From Melampsora larici-populina 98AG31 (Eukaryota > Basidiomycota > Pucciniomycetes > Pucciniales > Melampsoraceae), in NCBI RefSeq assembly GCF_000204055.1, contig NW_006768773.1, positions 1,395,879 through 1,459,878 on the forward strand: a DNA stretch of 64,000 nt, given 5' to 3'. Below the pieces are notes generated by a model. It worked only from the letters and a program-made list of their open reading frames with translations, did no database searches and was not told the DNA's origin. Within the stretch, counting starts at the first letter, position 1, and each line of letters begins with the position of its first letter. This document shows positions 10,556 through 22,317 of this stretch, one piece after another. The translations under genes were made by a program, and so were the position numbers.

Positions 10556-12007
10556 TCATACCTTGGACATCTTGGTGAGTTCATCCTTCCACATGGAAGG
10601 TGGAGATAGACCAAGCTTGTCACACCAATGACTACACTTGTGCATCTTGATGAAAGCTCTGAGCCCAGCAAAATTAGTATTTCCACTGCCCCTGGATTTG
10701 CTGTCAAGAAAAAACACTTGAGCTTTTGGCAGATAAGATAGACTAAAATCAGATGTCCTTACTCCAGATCAATCATCACTGGGTCCGTTAGAATCCCCCC
10801 AACTCCTTGAAAGTCACATAACATTGAGCGTCCTTCGTTTTGATGAAGATCCCAATGTGCCAGAGCATGAAGCACCAGGTGAAGCTCGTTGGAAGAATCT
10901 TTCACAATGAAATTCTGATTGCCAACAAATTTCTCATATTCGCCAATTAATTCTTCTTCAAAATACCACACCTCCTTTCCCGATTGAATAACAAAGTGGT
11001 CGACGAACTGAATGGTCATGGAAATTTTTTATGAAAAATGACCCTGGGAATGAATGTGTGGATATGTTGGGACTCACGCGTAGTTGAGCCACGAGTTCTC
11101 GCTCTGACGTTTTAAATTTTCTGCTTTTTATTATGGTGTTCTTGAAGGTATGTAAGACACGGCGTGCATAGAAGTACAGTTCGGCCTGATCCAGGTAGTG
11201 TAACAAAGAAACATCTTTAAAAAACGTTTTTTTGGCAACAACGTTATGTATCGTGTGCCTGATTCTGATTTCAGCCTTGTAGCACTGCATGAATCGACCA
11301 CAGCCAATCAAGGCTTCATTGTCCACTCGGAACATAACTGGATGCGGTCGGAATTTTGGTTTATTTTCACCTTTCTGGAAAGTGAGCATGAGTAAGTCTC
11401 CATCTGTCCATATGGCAGATGGTCTAGGAGGAAGGAGTTCTAGTTCAATCTTGTTAGAAGCCAAACTGTCACTGTTACTCAAGAGTTCAGCATTTCTTGC
11501 TGAAAAAAGGTAAGAAACAAAAAATCTGATTAGCTACCCTGATCGATACTATTGAAATGACAATTGCTCTGGAGACTCACACTCTCCATCTATTAACAAC
11601 CCATCAAGTGAATTTGCCAGACTATCAACTTGATCTGTCTTGTTTGATGAGGCTCCTAAGTCCTTGTCAGGTATCTGCACTGCGTTTTCTTCTGCATGAC
11701 CAAAAGGTGAAGGTGTGATGAGTGAATATCCAACTTGGAAGAAATGATTCAAAAGATAGTTATCACCTGCTTTAATACAGGCCAAGCGCCTTTTACAGCG
11801 AGGACAGACCTGGGATGGCAGGCTCAAAAATTGGCAACTGCACATTTTGCAAGGTACATGAGTGTCCACGGATCCTGGATGTGACCGGGTCCACTTGCAA
11901 GGATTGCAAAGGATTTTCTTGAGAGTCGGGCTTGATCTTGTGAGGTATGGATATTCAATATTGCATGAATTACACCAGGGCTCGCATCTCTTCGAGGAAT
12001 TTGACAT
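10556..12007 (-). CDS. Alpha-type (MHCK/EF2K) protein kinase with Cys-rich N-terminus
   Basis: Four minus-strand exons, 12007-11581, 11499-11078, 11007-10763 and 10700-10556, give an open 412-residue protein. The alpha-kinase domain (about 195-400) phosphorylates Ser/Thr and is unrelated in sequence to ordinary kinases. Visible features are a glycine-bearing strand near 207-211, the probable ATP-binding Lys in VVAKKTF (about 232), the YFEEELIGEYEKFVGN block, and CDFQGVGGILTDPVMID (347-363). The terminal Asn/Gly and zinc-site segment GNTNFAGLRAFIKMHKCSHWC is also present. The first 75 residues hold at least ten Cys arranged in CxxC pairs, consistent with two small zinc knuckles. Alpha-kinases with extra domains are expanded in several basidiomycetes, and this looks like one of that group. 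The substrate is unknown. The key motifs are intact, so activity is plausible. Confidence 0.8.
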
Positions 12008-12693
12008 ATTGCTTGATAAACTGATAATAGATGCTTGCGTCGCTGCGATAAACTATGGAAGGTTAAAGTCCGGTGGTTGTCCGATATAACTCAAAGTCTA
12101 GACAGCTATGATGGTGGGATTTAAATTAAAATCCGTGTAGCTGTCTACTTATACTACTGCATCTTCATGTCCAGCTTTCGAGTCGAAACAATGGGTGGGG
12201 CCTCAGGATACAAGCTTAGGTGATTGGTATCACCTCCTCAGGCTCAACGAATACATTGCTCACTTTCACCAGATCAGCGTATGTGAAGAAGGCCTAATGA
12301 ATGATCAGGTCTGAACATGTTCAGTAGCTCCGATAGATAACTCTGGGGGCCTGGAGTGAAGAACAAGGGAAGATCCCCTTTCTCAGGCAGTGACTACCCC
12401 TTAGGGGATCTTTTGACACTGATCAATGCAAATTAAGATAGAAGATCTCTAAGCTTTTTGAAAATGAGCCACACAACAAGTTGGAATCAGTGTTGAGGCT
12501 CAACCTATATTCATGACAATCAATTGAACCTCATCAGTATATTCTGTAAGCAAACAGGCTCAGTAATCAGTCTGGAGTATATGAACTCATAGTCTGATGG
12601 GAAGATCTGGCACCCAAAACAACGATTAAATCTTTACTTTGGCAAAAGAGCCTACTTATCTTCATTTACACCTAATATTAACCTTCACCCATC
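12008..12693. other. Spacer upstream of two divergent genes
   Basis: This 690-bp segment separates the minus-strand kinase start (12007) from the plus-strand hypothetical gene (12694), so it should hold two promoters. There are no long ORFs. Inverted CCTGAGG/CCTCAGG-like words recur around 12200-12420 but do not form a convincing element. Confidence 0.35.
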
Positions 12694-13273
12694 ATGCCAA
12701 TGAATAATCATGAAAAAGGTGAGTTATCAGTACACTAATCATTATGAAAAACACATAATGATTCTTCAAAATCTTCCTTACAAATCAGCAATCCCAATGA
12801 ACCCAAATGTGTCAGAAGCTGCAGTCACAGACAATACCCATTCACTAGTCAAGTCAGGTACATCTCCCAAAGTCTTTTGATAAATTACATCATTCTTCCA
12901 GCTGATCCAACCATCACCAGATAACATCTGCAGAAAATGTCGAGAAAAGGCGTCTCATCAAGATCTATCAACAGAAGACATTGAGGTGATTGTGGAAGCC
13001 TTGTGTAGAAGCGAAGGACATTCAAAGGAAGCTCAACCACAACTGTGGTTAGGAGAATTAGCTTGGACCACATTCAGTATTTTCTTTCTGACTGGCTGGG
13101 TAGTGGAGATGATCAAGTGGGCTTGCGATGTTTTTGGTGTTGTTTACGACAAGTTTTCATTCCACATCCTTCTTTTTTCAATTTTTCTGTCTTTGATGTC
13201 TTGGGTTACACATAGCATGGACATTACCATTGCCATACTTTTGCTTTCTGATCTGATCAAGTCCTTGTTATAA
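12694..13273 (+). CDS. Hypothetical membrane protein (three exons)
   Basis: Exons 12694-12718, 12789-12857 and 12921-13273 join with GTGAGT..CAG and GTACAT..CAG introns to an open frame of 148 residues. The first half is polar and holds a CRKC pair. The second half has two or three hydrophobic segments: one around FSIFFLTGWVV, one around FHILLFSIFLSLM, and a last one near the C-terminus. That suggests a small multi-pass or hairpin membrane protein. No family is recognised. An alternative acceptor 20 bp earlier would put a stop in frame, which is why the later AG was chosen. The left inverted repeat of the 2-kb A+T-rich segment begins four bases after the stop codon. Confidence 0.38.
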
Positions 13274-13276
13274 GCT

Positions 13277-15327
13277 CATTACTAGCATCTTAGCGGCGGG
13301 CGCCGCTGTTGGCAAATCAAAATCAATGTACACATTCAGTTTAGAACAGAAAAAAAATTGACTTGATCACCTGTCATGATATTTACTCACTTGTTGTAAA
13401 ATGTATCTGAAAGCAAATCAGACTTGCTGTAACACAGGTCACAAGGGCCTCAAGACAAATTAGGTGATTTGTGATTTCACAACCAACAACCAATTTCAAG
13501 CCATTGATCAACCACTTTAGAAAATGAACCATTGCATTAAGGACCATTGAGCAACACAGGGTGTATTATTGCCTCCAAGAAATGAGTGGAAATCAAATAC
13601 ATTACACATTTATCTATATAAAGACTCTGCCCATCATTGCAAACCAAAAGAGCATGAACAGTGGGTATGAAGAAGACCAATTAGAGAATGCATCTCTGGT
13701 GTGTGGAATTTGATTATTGAGGATAATATCACATTTCAAAGAATTGGAAGAACTTGGTGACATAAATCTTTGAATTCCAATTTTGTATTCATATTGCCTA
13801 TATTACCTGGATGATAAATTTCAAAGGCCTTCCAATCATTATTGATTGGTGTTTGCTGCAGATTTGATCTTAAGGCCCAATTATTGATCCTGAAATCCTG
13901 TTCAACTTGTACTTTTGGTCTGAATGATATGACGGAATTCACAAATACCAATTGAAGGATATCCTGATTTATTGTAGCAGTGCTTCACCTGGAAACCATG
14001 GACAATCTTATGCTAGATTTTTAGATTAAGGCAAAATTGATATAGATCCCCTACTATGTTAAATGTTCTGTTTTATTACAGGTCTTAAGCTTTATTATGG
14101 TCAGACACATTTTGAGGACTATTTCAACAATTCTGATTTGTAGAGAGTTGACATTTTCTGGGATCAAGTTGTTTTCAAAGGATGTGATTAAACATAAACA
14201 TCTCGCAACCATATTGGGTTATGTGAGAGGGGTCATCAATCAATGTAGATGTAGTTCAAGGACTGAATTTTGATAAGCCTCAAACACCCTTGAAATGGTT
14301 GTTAGATAGCTTGGCAAGTCAACCTATGTGTTGTGCTGATATGCATGATTTGGAAGTAGGTTGTCCATCTTGATCAAGGTAAACAATTGTGATCCCAACA
14401 CTTCTGGATTCATGAGTTCTGGATATATGAGCTGAAAGCACAATTTAGAAACTTTCAGGGGCTCTTTGCAGTACAAAAAAAGACTGATGAACTGCTACAA
14501 GAAAATGTGACTTGAATCTGCATTCATTTGAATGTCAATAATTGTGTAGCTCTTCAAGTTCAGGTATCTAAACTCAATGCTTACAATATGCTTTTAAATT
14601 TCAGGTCTTTCTCTGTCCTACCTGCCTCCCCAAATGATCATTTCATTTGGATTTTTATCAATTATAGGTTATGATATCAACACCTAAATCAGTTAACCAA
14701 CCTGATCACAAAGTTTTTTCCAAATTTGAGGGAAATGTATCTAAGCTATGCGCAATTTCATGAAATTCAAATGTTATACTTTACACCAATTCCCAGATTC
14801 AATTTGATTCACCAAATGTGTATGTGTTGATTGTATATGAATTTAATTGATGGTGTAGAAAGCTTACACAGAAAATCTATTGTAATCAAGATAAGGGAAG
14901 AACACCATGATTGTGATCAAAGTACTTTGGCAATGTTTTGTTTGAATTATGGAGATTCAAACTCAGCTACAGCATGCTGAACACATCTAGGCAATGATTG
15001 TATAACAGCGGTAAGACTCAATGTTATCAAACCATAGAATTTCAAGTGGCAAATTATCATTGTTAAGATCTTGTAGATTTGGTCTTCTTTGTTTTGTGAC
15101 CTTCATGGCTCCCTAATGAATTCTAAAATATACAAATCATAAGTTTCTATTCATATGTTTGCTTTGTGATACCTTTGGTCTGGAATCAAATGCTTCAGAT
15201 GAATTACTCTACATTCAACATGACATGCATCTGTACAGTATAGATGTACATGTTGTTTTCAATCAAACTAATAAGCTAGACTTGAAAGTTTCAGTGCGGC
15301 GCCCGCCGCCCCAAATGGCTAGTAATG
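13277..15327. mobile_element. 2-kb A+T-rich segment bounded by G+C-rich inverted repeats
   Basis: The left border carries CATTACTAGC (13277-13286) and, seven bases later, GCGGCGGGCGCCGC (13293-13306). The right border carries the reverse complements GCGGCGCCCGCCGC (15296-15309) and GCTAGTAATG (15318-15327). The 2 kb between them is A+T-rich and codes for nothing I can see, although an ORF of about 70 codons lies at 13736-13951 (minus). The matching border blocks suggest a non-autonomous DNA element. I could not find a target-site duplication, and the arms do not match beyond the border, so the superfamily is open. Confidence 0.45.
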
Positions 15328-17590
15328 TTTAACACTAACACTGAAGCTTTTGATAAAGTTTGTCATTTTACTTTCCAATATAGCTTGATTGACCTTTTCA
15401 AACAATATTCAACAAACAGTACTTTACAAGGACAATCATCTTCAAGAAAGATACTATTCACTTACCACAGTATCAGATGGTGATGCTTTTTCTCAATGAG
15501 GATAGAATTCATCTGAAATCCGTAGCCAAATCATATGTGCTGATACTTGACTGCGATGAATCACACTGCCCTATGCTTTCCTAGAGAAATATTGATGAGA
15601 TTGAAGTGCAAAGTAATGTTTCTCCGTAAAGATGAGTGAGATGATAGTATCTGACCTAGCTTCAGTATGTCAAACATAAGCACCACTTGTTCTGTAAGAT
15701 GTAGTAAAACCAATGATGCTACCTGAAGAGAAGAGTTTGCAAATTCAATATGCGATGCCATCTTTGTTTCATGTCTATAACATATTCCACATGAAGATAT
15801 CAAGCTCACCCAGTACAGTGATAATAATTGTGCTCTATCAACATATTGAGTTGGAAATTATCAAACATGTTATCCAGTCATTATGAAAAGATTATAGACA
15901 ATGAAGATGTTTTGCTTACCGCTGACAACAACCTTTTTGATCAATGTGTAAACAAAATGGAATAGCTTAAAGGGTAGCCGACACAGCAGGCCAAATATCT
16001 CCAATAGTTGAAGATTTGATGAATTGTATCAGAGGTAGACTTTTGAATGGATCATGTAAAATTTGATCTCGCTTAAGCTTAAATCTTCTACCCAAGATTA
16101 CTGATCCCAATCAAGCTTTTATCATTCTTCTTGCAAATTTGATATATATAAAGAGTTTGATGTGACTTTTTAAAAAAGGTCGATTGATGGTTGGAGGTCA
16201 AGGATTGAAATCCTGTTCAGAGGACTTGTTTGGTCAAATTAAGTCCTTGATGTAATTTGTTCAAATAACTTGTGATTCCCAAGTTTTGAGTTGTGTCCCC
16301 TACAAAACAAACAGATTGAAAGGAAGGATAAGTTTCATTTGAACACAATCTTCTAGTGATAATGGATGTAATCAATATTGAAGTGCTAAGAATTCGATGA
16401 CATCCCAATTGAGACCCTAAAAACCAATCAAATTGTAAAAAGGTTAGCTACAATTTTTATAAACTCAAACGAAAACCAAAACCAAAAAAAACTTGAAACC
16501 TAATTCCTCACACACATTCACATTAATCTATCTTACACAAGACCAAATTGGACAAGATCGATTGAATCTGAGAGAATAATTTGATCAAGTTCTTGATGAT
16601 GACCAGGTATGAAATTCATAAATTTGGCTTGATCCTCTGAATAATCTACCAAATCTACACTAACAGGTGTCTAATGAAAAATTTGAGGTTGTGGTTGATT
16701 CACATCAGCACCCGGTTCCATTAATCCAGCAGAATTATGAAGACGAAGTATTGATTGGTGTGGGTACAGTTGATGGTGTTGAACCCCGTACTATTCTTTG
16801 GGCTGCTGTTGCTTTAAATCTTTGCTTAACTTGCCCTATTAGAACCCAGATTTGATTATCAGAAACATTTTTAAACTTGCAGTAAACCGCCCATTTCTTT
16901 AACCATAGACTATGGGTTTTAACTCACCAAGGTACTGTGATACCGGTGGATGATGGGTTCGATTGCTATTGGTCCGTATTATGTGGTTGACCTACAGCAT
17001 TCAGGCTGGTACTGTCGATACAAAAGAATGACACCGATCAGTAAAATCGAATATACATTCAATAAAATGATATGATTGGCAGTTTACCTCTTCTATCAGA
17101 TGTTGCACCATAATTTGATATTGGATGATATAAAACAAAAACAAAAATAAAGGACTTTAGTTACATAAACAAGGGTAGAGGTGAAGAAGAAGGAAAGAAA
17201 AAAGAACTCACAATTTGAAACTTGAAGTCGAGTCACAAGGGATCTACATCTATCAATCAATCAAAACCAAGCCAAGCGCGAAGACAGAGATATATGTGCT
17301 CTCCGTTTCCCTTTTGTGCTTTGTTTTGTTATTCAAAGAAGACTAAAATCATAACTTGTGATCGGTTCTTTGGTTTTTGAATTGTCATCTAAGTCAATCA
17401 TATTCGTGCGGTATGAGTCGGTTTAAATTTGTCAATTAGCGATGTGATTGTCGGTCAAAGTGAGGACATGACGCAAAATGCACGGCTGGAACAGGGAAAT
17501 TGACCTACATACAGTTAAGACTTATCAAGGGCCTAAGGGTTTAATCCAGTTTTGCCGAGAAGCACGGTTGTGCCTTTAGTTTTATGATGA
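15328..17590. other. A+T-rich region without a supported gene
   Basis: There are many stops in all frames. An exon-like frame at 16667-16858 has acidic and Val-rich composition and follows an acceptor-like AACAG, but it lacks a start and a downstream partner. A short oligo-A/TATATA stretch lies near 16140-16160. I see no RNA gene; a B-box-like word near 16206 has no matching A box or cloverleaf. Confidence 0.35.
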
Positions 17591-17599
17591 TACTGACAA

Positions 17600-17960
17600 C
17601 TCCTGAACTGTTTTTGTACTCAAATGCATCGCATTTTGGAATTTTATATTGAATCGCTTGTAGTGGTTGCGATTAATAATTTACATCGCATGTACAGCGA
17701 GCGATGTAAAGGGTTGAGTCGCACAGATGCTAGTCATGCATTTGAATCTGAGCGATGTTACATCACATAAAGTTACATCACAAAGGATCCATGCAATGTG
17801 AAATCACAGCGCAATTGAATCACATGAACCCTTGCGATCCAACCTCGCATGCGATGTTGAATCACTTCCAGGACAACCTACTCAAAATCACATCCTTATT
17901 ACATCACACAGCACGGATGTGATTGAACATCACAAGTCCCAGTGCTTTGTGCTGGTGCAT
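17600..17960. repeat. GCGATGT/ACATCGC-rich repeat tract, copy 1
   Basis: Words such as GCGATGT, ACATCGC, TGCATCGC and the looser ACATCAC recur every 15-40 bases in both orientations for about 350 bp. Units are not fixed in length, so it is not a simple tandem array. A second tract with the same vocabulary lies at 56,830-57,220. There is no coding capacity in phase with the repeats. Confidence 0.6.
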
Positions 17961-18022
17961 ACCACCATACCATGTAAAAATGTTCCCGGTGAGATGCAAA
18001 GAAGAAGGGTAAGAGCCGCACC

Positions 18023-18658
18023 ATGGAGAGTGATCTATGCAACTTTGCGGTTGAACAACCGGGATAGTAAGTGTTCATTTCAATTCATTATTATGCTATA
18101 TCATCTGACCGTCTGTTTTGAATTCTACCTAGCTATGGATATCAAGGTTACGAAATTATCATTAGATCTCTTGAATCAATGTTCATTGGCAACCCATCCG
18201 TGCCATTTCACCTTGACGCATCAAGAGCGGCTCCTCTGACTCCTGACTGCTTTATCCAAAAAGTACTTCTCCCCAAAGTGGCTTTGTGTTTGATTGCCAA
18301 AGACTTCAAGTCAGACAGGAACGATCCATCTGTTTGGCTGACTTTGGAAGCCAGCCGGGATTTTGGTGTAGCAGTTTTTCCAATGCCAGAAGAGCCAATT
18401 ACAAAAGCGCCCAAGTCTTTGGCTCAAAGTGGACCTCAAGCTTCATCCTCTAAATCAACCAATGCATCAACCTCCAGTAAATCAAACTCAGGTCACACAT
18501 CCTCAAAAACCGAACCAGCTACACCACAAGTCCAACTTAAGTTGAGCAACCGGTACCACGGGGTTGTAATCATACACGGGTTTTTGATGGCTGATTTCCG
18601 GCTGAGATACCACCATTTCAACCGGTACTTTGCCGGAAATCAGAATACCACCAGTTAA
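18023..18658 (+). pseudogene. RTC4-like domain fragment (rust multicopy family)
   Basis: Two exon-like pieces, 18023-18066 and 18133-18658, join in frame through a GTAAGT..TAG intron. The product contains PGYYGYQGYEIIIRSLESMF and then LTPDCFIQKVLLPKVALCLI, a pattern I associate with the RTC4-like domain (restriction of telomere capping 4). A Ser/Thr/Lys-rich tail follows. RTC4 proteins are nuclear and poorly characterised. Only the C-terminal part of such a domain is present. Upstream exons are missing or run into the GCGATGT repeat tract, so I treat it as a fragment. After about 18540 the frame reads through a small hairpin (CTGATTTCCGGC at 18591-18602 pairs with 18632-18643), so the true end is probably lost. 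Confidence 0.45.
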
Positions 18659-19004
18659 CCACTTCCCTTTCGGCAATTCATCCGATTTCACAAATCTCAG
18701 CTGATTCAATTCTACAAATCAATGTTCAATTGACGTTTTCTTCCCTTTCCTGCGTTTCAACCGATTTCCCGCACTTCGTCTCATGTTACAAGTTCTTTTT
18801 CAATTTTTCATCAGAAGTTATTTAAAGTCAAAACTTTCTCATTCTCACTGCTTCGATTGCTGGTCTTTCATCTCGATTCAATCCATTGAAGACGTTCCTA
18901 AACAATCATCACAAGTCACGTTTGATTCCTTGAAGGAACTTTTAAAAATCTCATCCAAAACCGTCACCTTCTCGTCATTTCAATTTGATCTTTTCCCATA
19001 CTCG
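18659..19004. other. 5' flank of the second Tnp2-like gene
   Basis: An 87-codon frame at 18783-19046 overlaps the true start at 19005 in another frame and is not supported. It appears to be promoter and leader sequence of the transposase gene. Confidence 0.35.
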
Positions 19005-20820
19005 ATGGACCCATCTCCTCAATGTGAGCATTGTAATATGTTCTGACCATCCTCAACCCATAAGCTGATTCGATAATTCAATCTTTAGGCGTTGTTGAGC
19101 TGGAGGGAGTCTTCTTCAGTTGCCTGGCTTGTCCTAACAGCCGATTGATGCAATCAAATTCTGTTGCAAAGCACGTCAAAACATCAAGCCATAAGAAACA
19201 CTCAGCTCGATGGATCTCTGAGCAGAAGGTCGCTGCTTCTGCTGCGGTTGATGGTCCACCTCCAAGGTCGAATGCAGGTCCTTTGGAACCAGAAATCGAA
19301 ATCGAAGAAGGTTTCAATCAAGAGGATCCAGAAATCCCCGATATCGCATCAGATCAGGATAGCTCAGAACCTGAAATCCGTAACAATTCAGCACTCATCG
19401 CCCTGTGGGCTAAGGATCATTCAAATCTCTTTCGATCTCCAGTTCACCGTGTCAATAACATTGAGGACGAACCATTTGGTGAAGGATCCATCGAGTCAGA
19501 CTCTGACAATGAAGATAATCAATCAGAAGGCGACGAAACTCATTTGCAGGCCCCCGAGGAAGAGGATGACTCCTCTTGGGCACCCTTTTCCAGTTTAGAG
19601 GTATTTATCAGCTTATTTTATTGGCTAGATGTTTCATTTTATTCCCACTGATTGATTCCTTCATCTATAGCAATTTGTCGGTCTGTTGATCCTAGGTTCA
19701 ACACGCACAACACTGTCTCAGTTGGGCTATGAGCGCATACGCTCATTTGTCGGACTTCTCAATATTAAGCTCCCTGCATATAAGACCTTACAGAGGCTTC
19801 GCAAAAGACTTCAACATAAATATGACATGAAGGTTTACGAGAGTTTGAGCCCATTGGCCAAACCATGTTTCGGGCTTCGAGTCAAGGATATCTTAAGACA
19901 GGTGAGTATGTTGTCATTAAACCATACAAATCAAACTTGACTGACACAATTTGTTTCATTTAGGAACTTGCCAATCCCTATGTCAGGGATTACCTTGAGA
20001 CGATTCCAGAACTTCCGAATTCATCCTCAACTATCGACCGCCTTTCTCAATCAAAAAAGTGGAGAGAACAACTCGATCCCGACATCAGAGTACAGATGAT
20101 TGACAGGCCTAATGGGCATTTTTATCTATTTGAACCGGTCCAACTGCGATCCAAAAAGATTATCATACCATTATATTTTTTCCGTTCGGGGTCTCGTATC
20201 TTTACAAAGTGTGTGTTTGCAAAGATCCAGAAGCAAGGCAAACAAGCACCTTCAAACATTTGAATTGAATTCAACCCGGTCTTGAGTTTTGACTGTGACC
20301 GGTTATCAACAATCAATGTTGATGAATTCTGGAAATGTTTTGATCAAATAGAATTACATAAAGATTTGTTAATGAAAGATCGCTGCAAGGACGTGATGTA
20401 TGGTATGTGGCTATTATTACCATGGATTATCTATTTTATTTCATTGATTAATCTTTCACTGTGTTACGTTATGTAGCATCAGGCACTTGCGGTCACTTCA
20501 GCGAAGTTCCACTTTACAATCCCTGGCGCAAAAAGGCCAATGGAAAAATAATTCGCCACGTTCCTTTGGTGTTGTACTGTGATGACCTTTCAGGGAATAT
20601 TTCGAAGCGGTGGAATAAGCATATGGCGTTCTACTGTACTTTGGCAGGACTTCCTCCAAAACTCGCAAATCAGGAATACAATTGCCATTTCCTGACGACC
20701 TCAAATACTGCCGGTGCATTGGAGTTGGCCGATCCATTGATTGATGAGCTTAAGTAAGTTTCAAAGTCGAGTAATCCTAATAACATCTTTCTGACAAGTG
20801 GTAACAGCTCTCTAGGTACA

Positions 20821-21581
20821 CACTACGCCAGATCACTAATTTACCACTGAGTTTAGAAAATTGAAACTGTAGAAAAATATCACCAATACAGGAGAGGTCA
20901 GAAAAATTTGAAAAAATAATGATTCCATTCATGGGTGCTGTCCCCTAATTTTGCATATTTTTGCATATTTTTGCCATGATTTTTGAAGTCTTCCCAAAGC
21001 AAAATGCTCACAGGGGATATTATGTCAGAAACTCAAATTTGGTCCAAAACTAGCAATATTTGGGCAAAAACCTCCAAGCACAAAGATATGAGTATTTTTG
21101 TTCAATCATCTGAACACTTGCAATTTATGGAAGCCACATGATGGCTCTACAAGGTTTATTAAGGTGCTGAAGCCATTGTAGTAATGGCTTCTATGCTTAT
21201 ATATGGTTCCTGCTGTGTACATCTCTTGATATATCTCACCCATTCTTGGAGACACACAACTTTTTTGTGCACCCAAGCTGTAGAGCCAGAGTGGCATTCA
21301 GAATGTCAAGACACTACATGTTTTGGAGCAAAATTGATGATTTTGTTGGTGTTGCAAGGTCACTGTGTCTCTACCTGCCAGTTTTGGACCAAAATTGGGT
21401 TTCTGAAATTATTTGCATTGTGGTTGTAAAAATATGTAAAAATATGCCAGATGATTGGAATGCACCAAAGGGCCCAACCAAATTTTTTTCATATTTTTCT
21501 GACCCCTCCCAGCTTTTCCATAATTTTCTATGTCTGCTTAATTTTCTAAACTCAGCGGTAAATTTTAAATTTGGCGTAGTG
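20821..21581. mobile_element. CACTA-type MITE, 761 bp, 3-bp target duplication
   Basis: The element begins CACTACGCCA and ends TGGCGTAGTG and is flanked on both sides by ACA (20818-20820 and 21582-21584), a 3-bp duplication as made by CACTA transposases. The two halves are imperfect reverse complements over much of their length, for example a GGTCCAAAACT word in the left arm (around 21039) and its complement in the right (around 21384). The whole element would therefore fold back on itself. It has no transposase frame. It lies inside an exon of the Tnp2-like gene, and removal of the element plus one ACA restores an uninterrupted frame across the site. The inserted codon ACA is itself a Thr codon. 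Confidence 0.88.
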
Positions 21582-21815
21582 ACAGAAGGTTTCGTTACGT
21601 ATGATGCAAAGATTGACGCAGAAGTTATGATTATGACATGTGTCATATGTCATTTAGGGGATTCACCAATGCATGCAGAGGTGACTAGTACCATGAATCC
21701 AACAACTTCTCTGTCTCCCTGTCGTATTTGTCATCTGAAGGTCGACAAGCTGGTTCAAAAGAAATCGACAAAATATGTCTGTGAATTCCTTGGGGTTGAT
21801 GAAGCGGGACAGAAG

Positions 21816-22317
21816 GTAATGTTCTCCTTGAGACCGTTGGCCAGAGAAAGAGGCTATTGGAAGCGATGGAAGGGATTGAACTTACTATAAGAGGGCTTGA
21901 ATCGAAGTGAAGGAGAGATTGAGTGCGTCGAATGGCGTTATACGCAGGTGGTGGTGGAGGGAAGGGCTTCGAAAGGCCTTCCTTTGTGGTCTGATATCAG
22001 ATATCCGACGATATCTGAAAGGAAATCTCGGATGTCAGTTCCTTTGACGTAGTTGGTACTGACCCGCTACATGCAAGATCTGACATCCTGCAGCGTGGCG
22101 GTATGTCCTACCGCCCCAACACATTTGCGCTCCCCTACATGAAAAATTTTCAAAGGGAAGCGCAGGCGGGGCGCGGATACCCACTACATCAGAGACCCGG
22201 TAGCGCGGGCGGGGCGTACCGCCCCGCTTGCGCTCCCCTTCCGCTTTTTGCGGCGGGACGCTTCAGGCGTTGATGCAACGTGTATATTATCTGATCCGTC
22301 TGTTTGTCCTTTCTTAG
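21816..22317 (+). other. Oversized G+C-rich intron with foldback words
   Basis: This 502-bp intron (GTAATG..TTAG) is far longer than its 50-100 bp neighbours. From 22090 to 22260 it is G+C-rich and holds paired words: GGCGGTA/TACCGCC, GCGCTCCCC/GGGAAGCGC, and GGGCGGGGCG/CGCCCCGC-like runs. It looks like an insertion, but borders and a target duplication are not visible. A second invert-rich block lies at 21990-22040 (GATATC words). Confidence 0.45.

Noticed and set aside
13277..15327. Helitron or mitochondrial insertion as an explanation of the A+T-rich segment
   Set aside because: No TC start, CTRR end or AT target for a Helitron, and no mitochondrial gene is recognisable.
21816..22317. Solo LTR starting TGTTCTCC within the large intron
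   Set aside because: Candidate TG..CA ends were tried but the flanking five bases do not match, so borders are unsupported.
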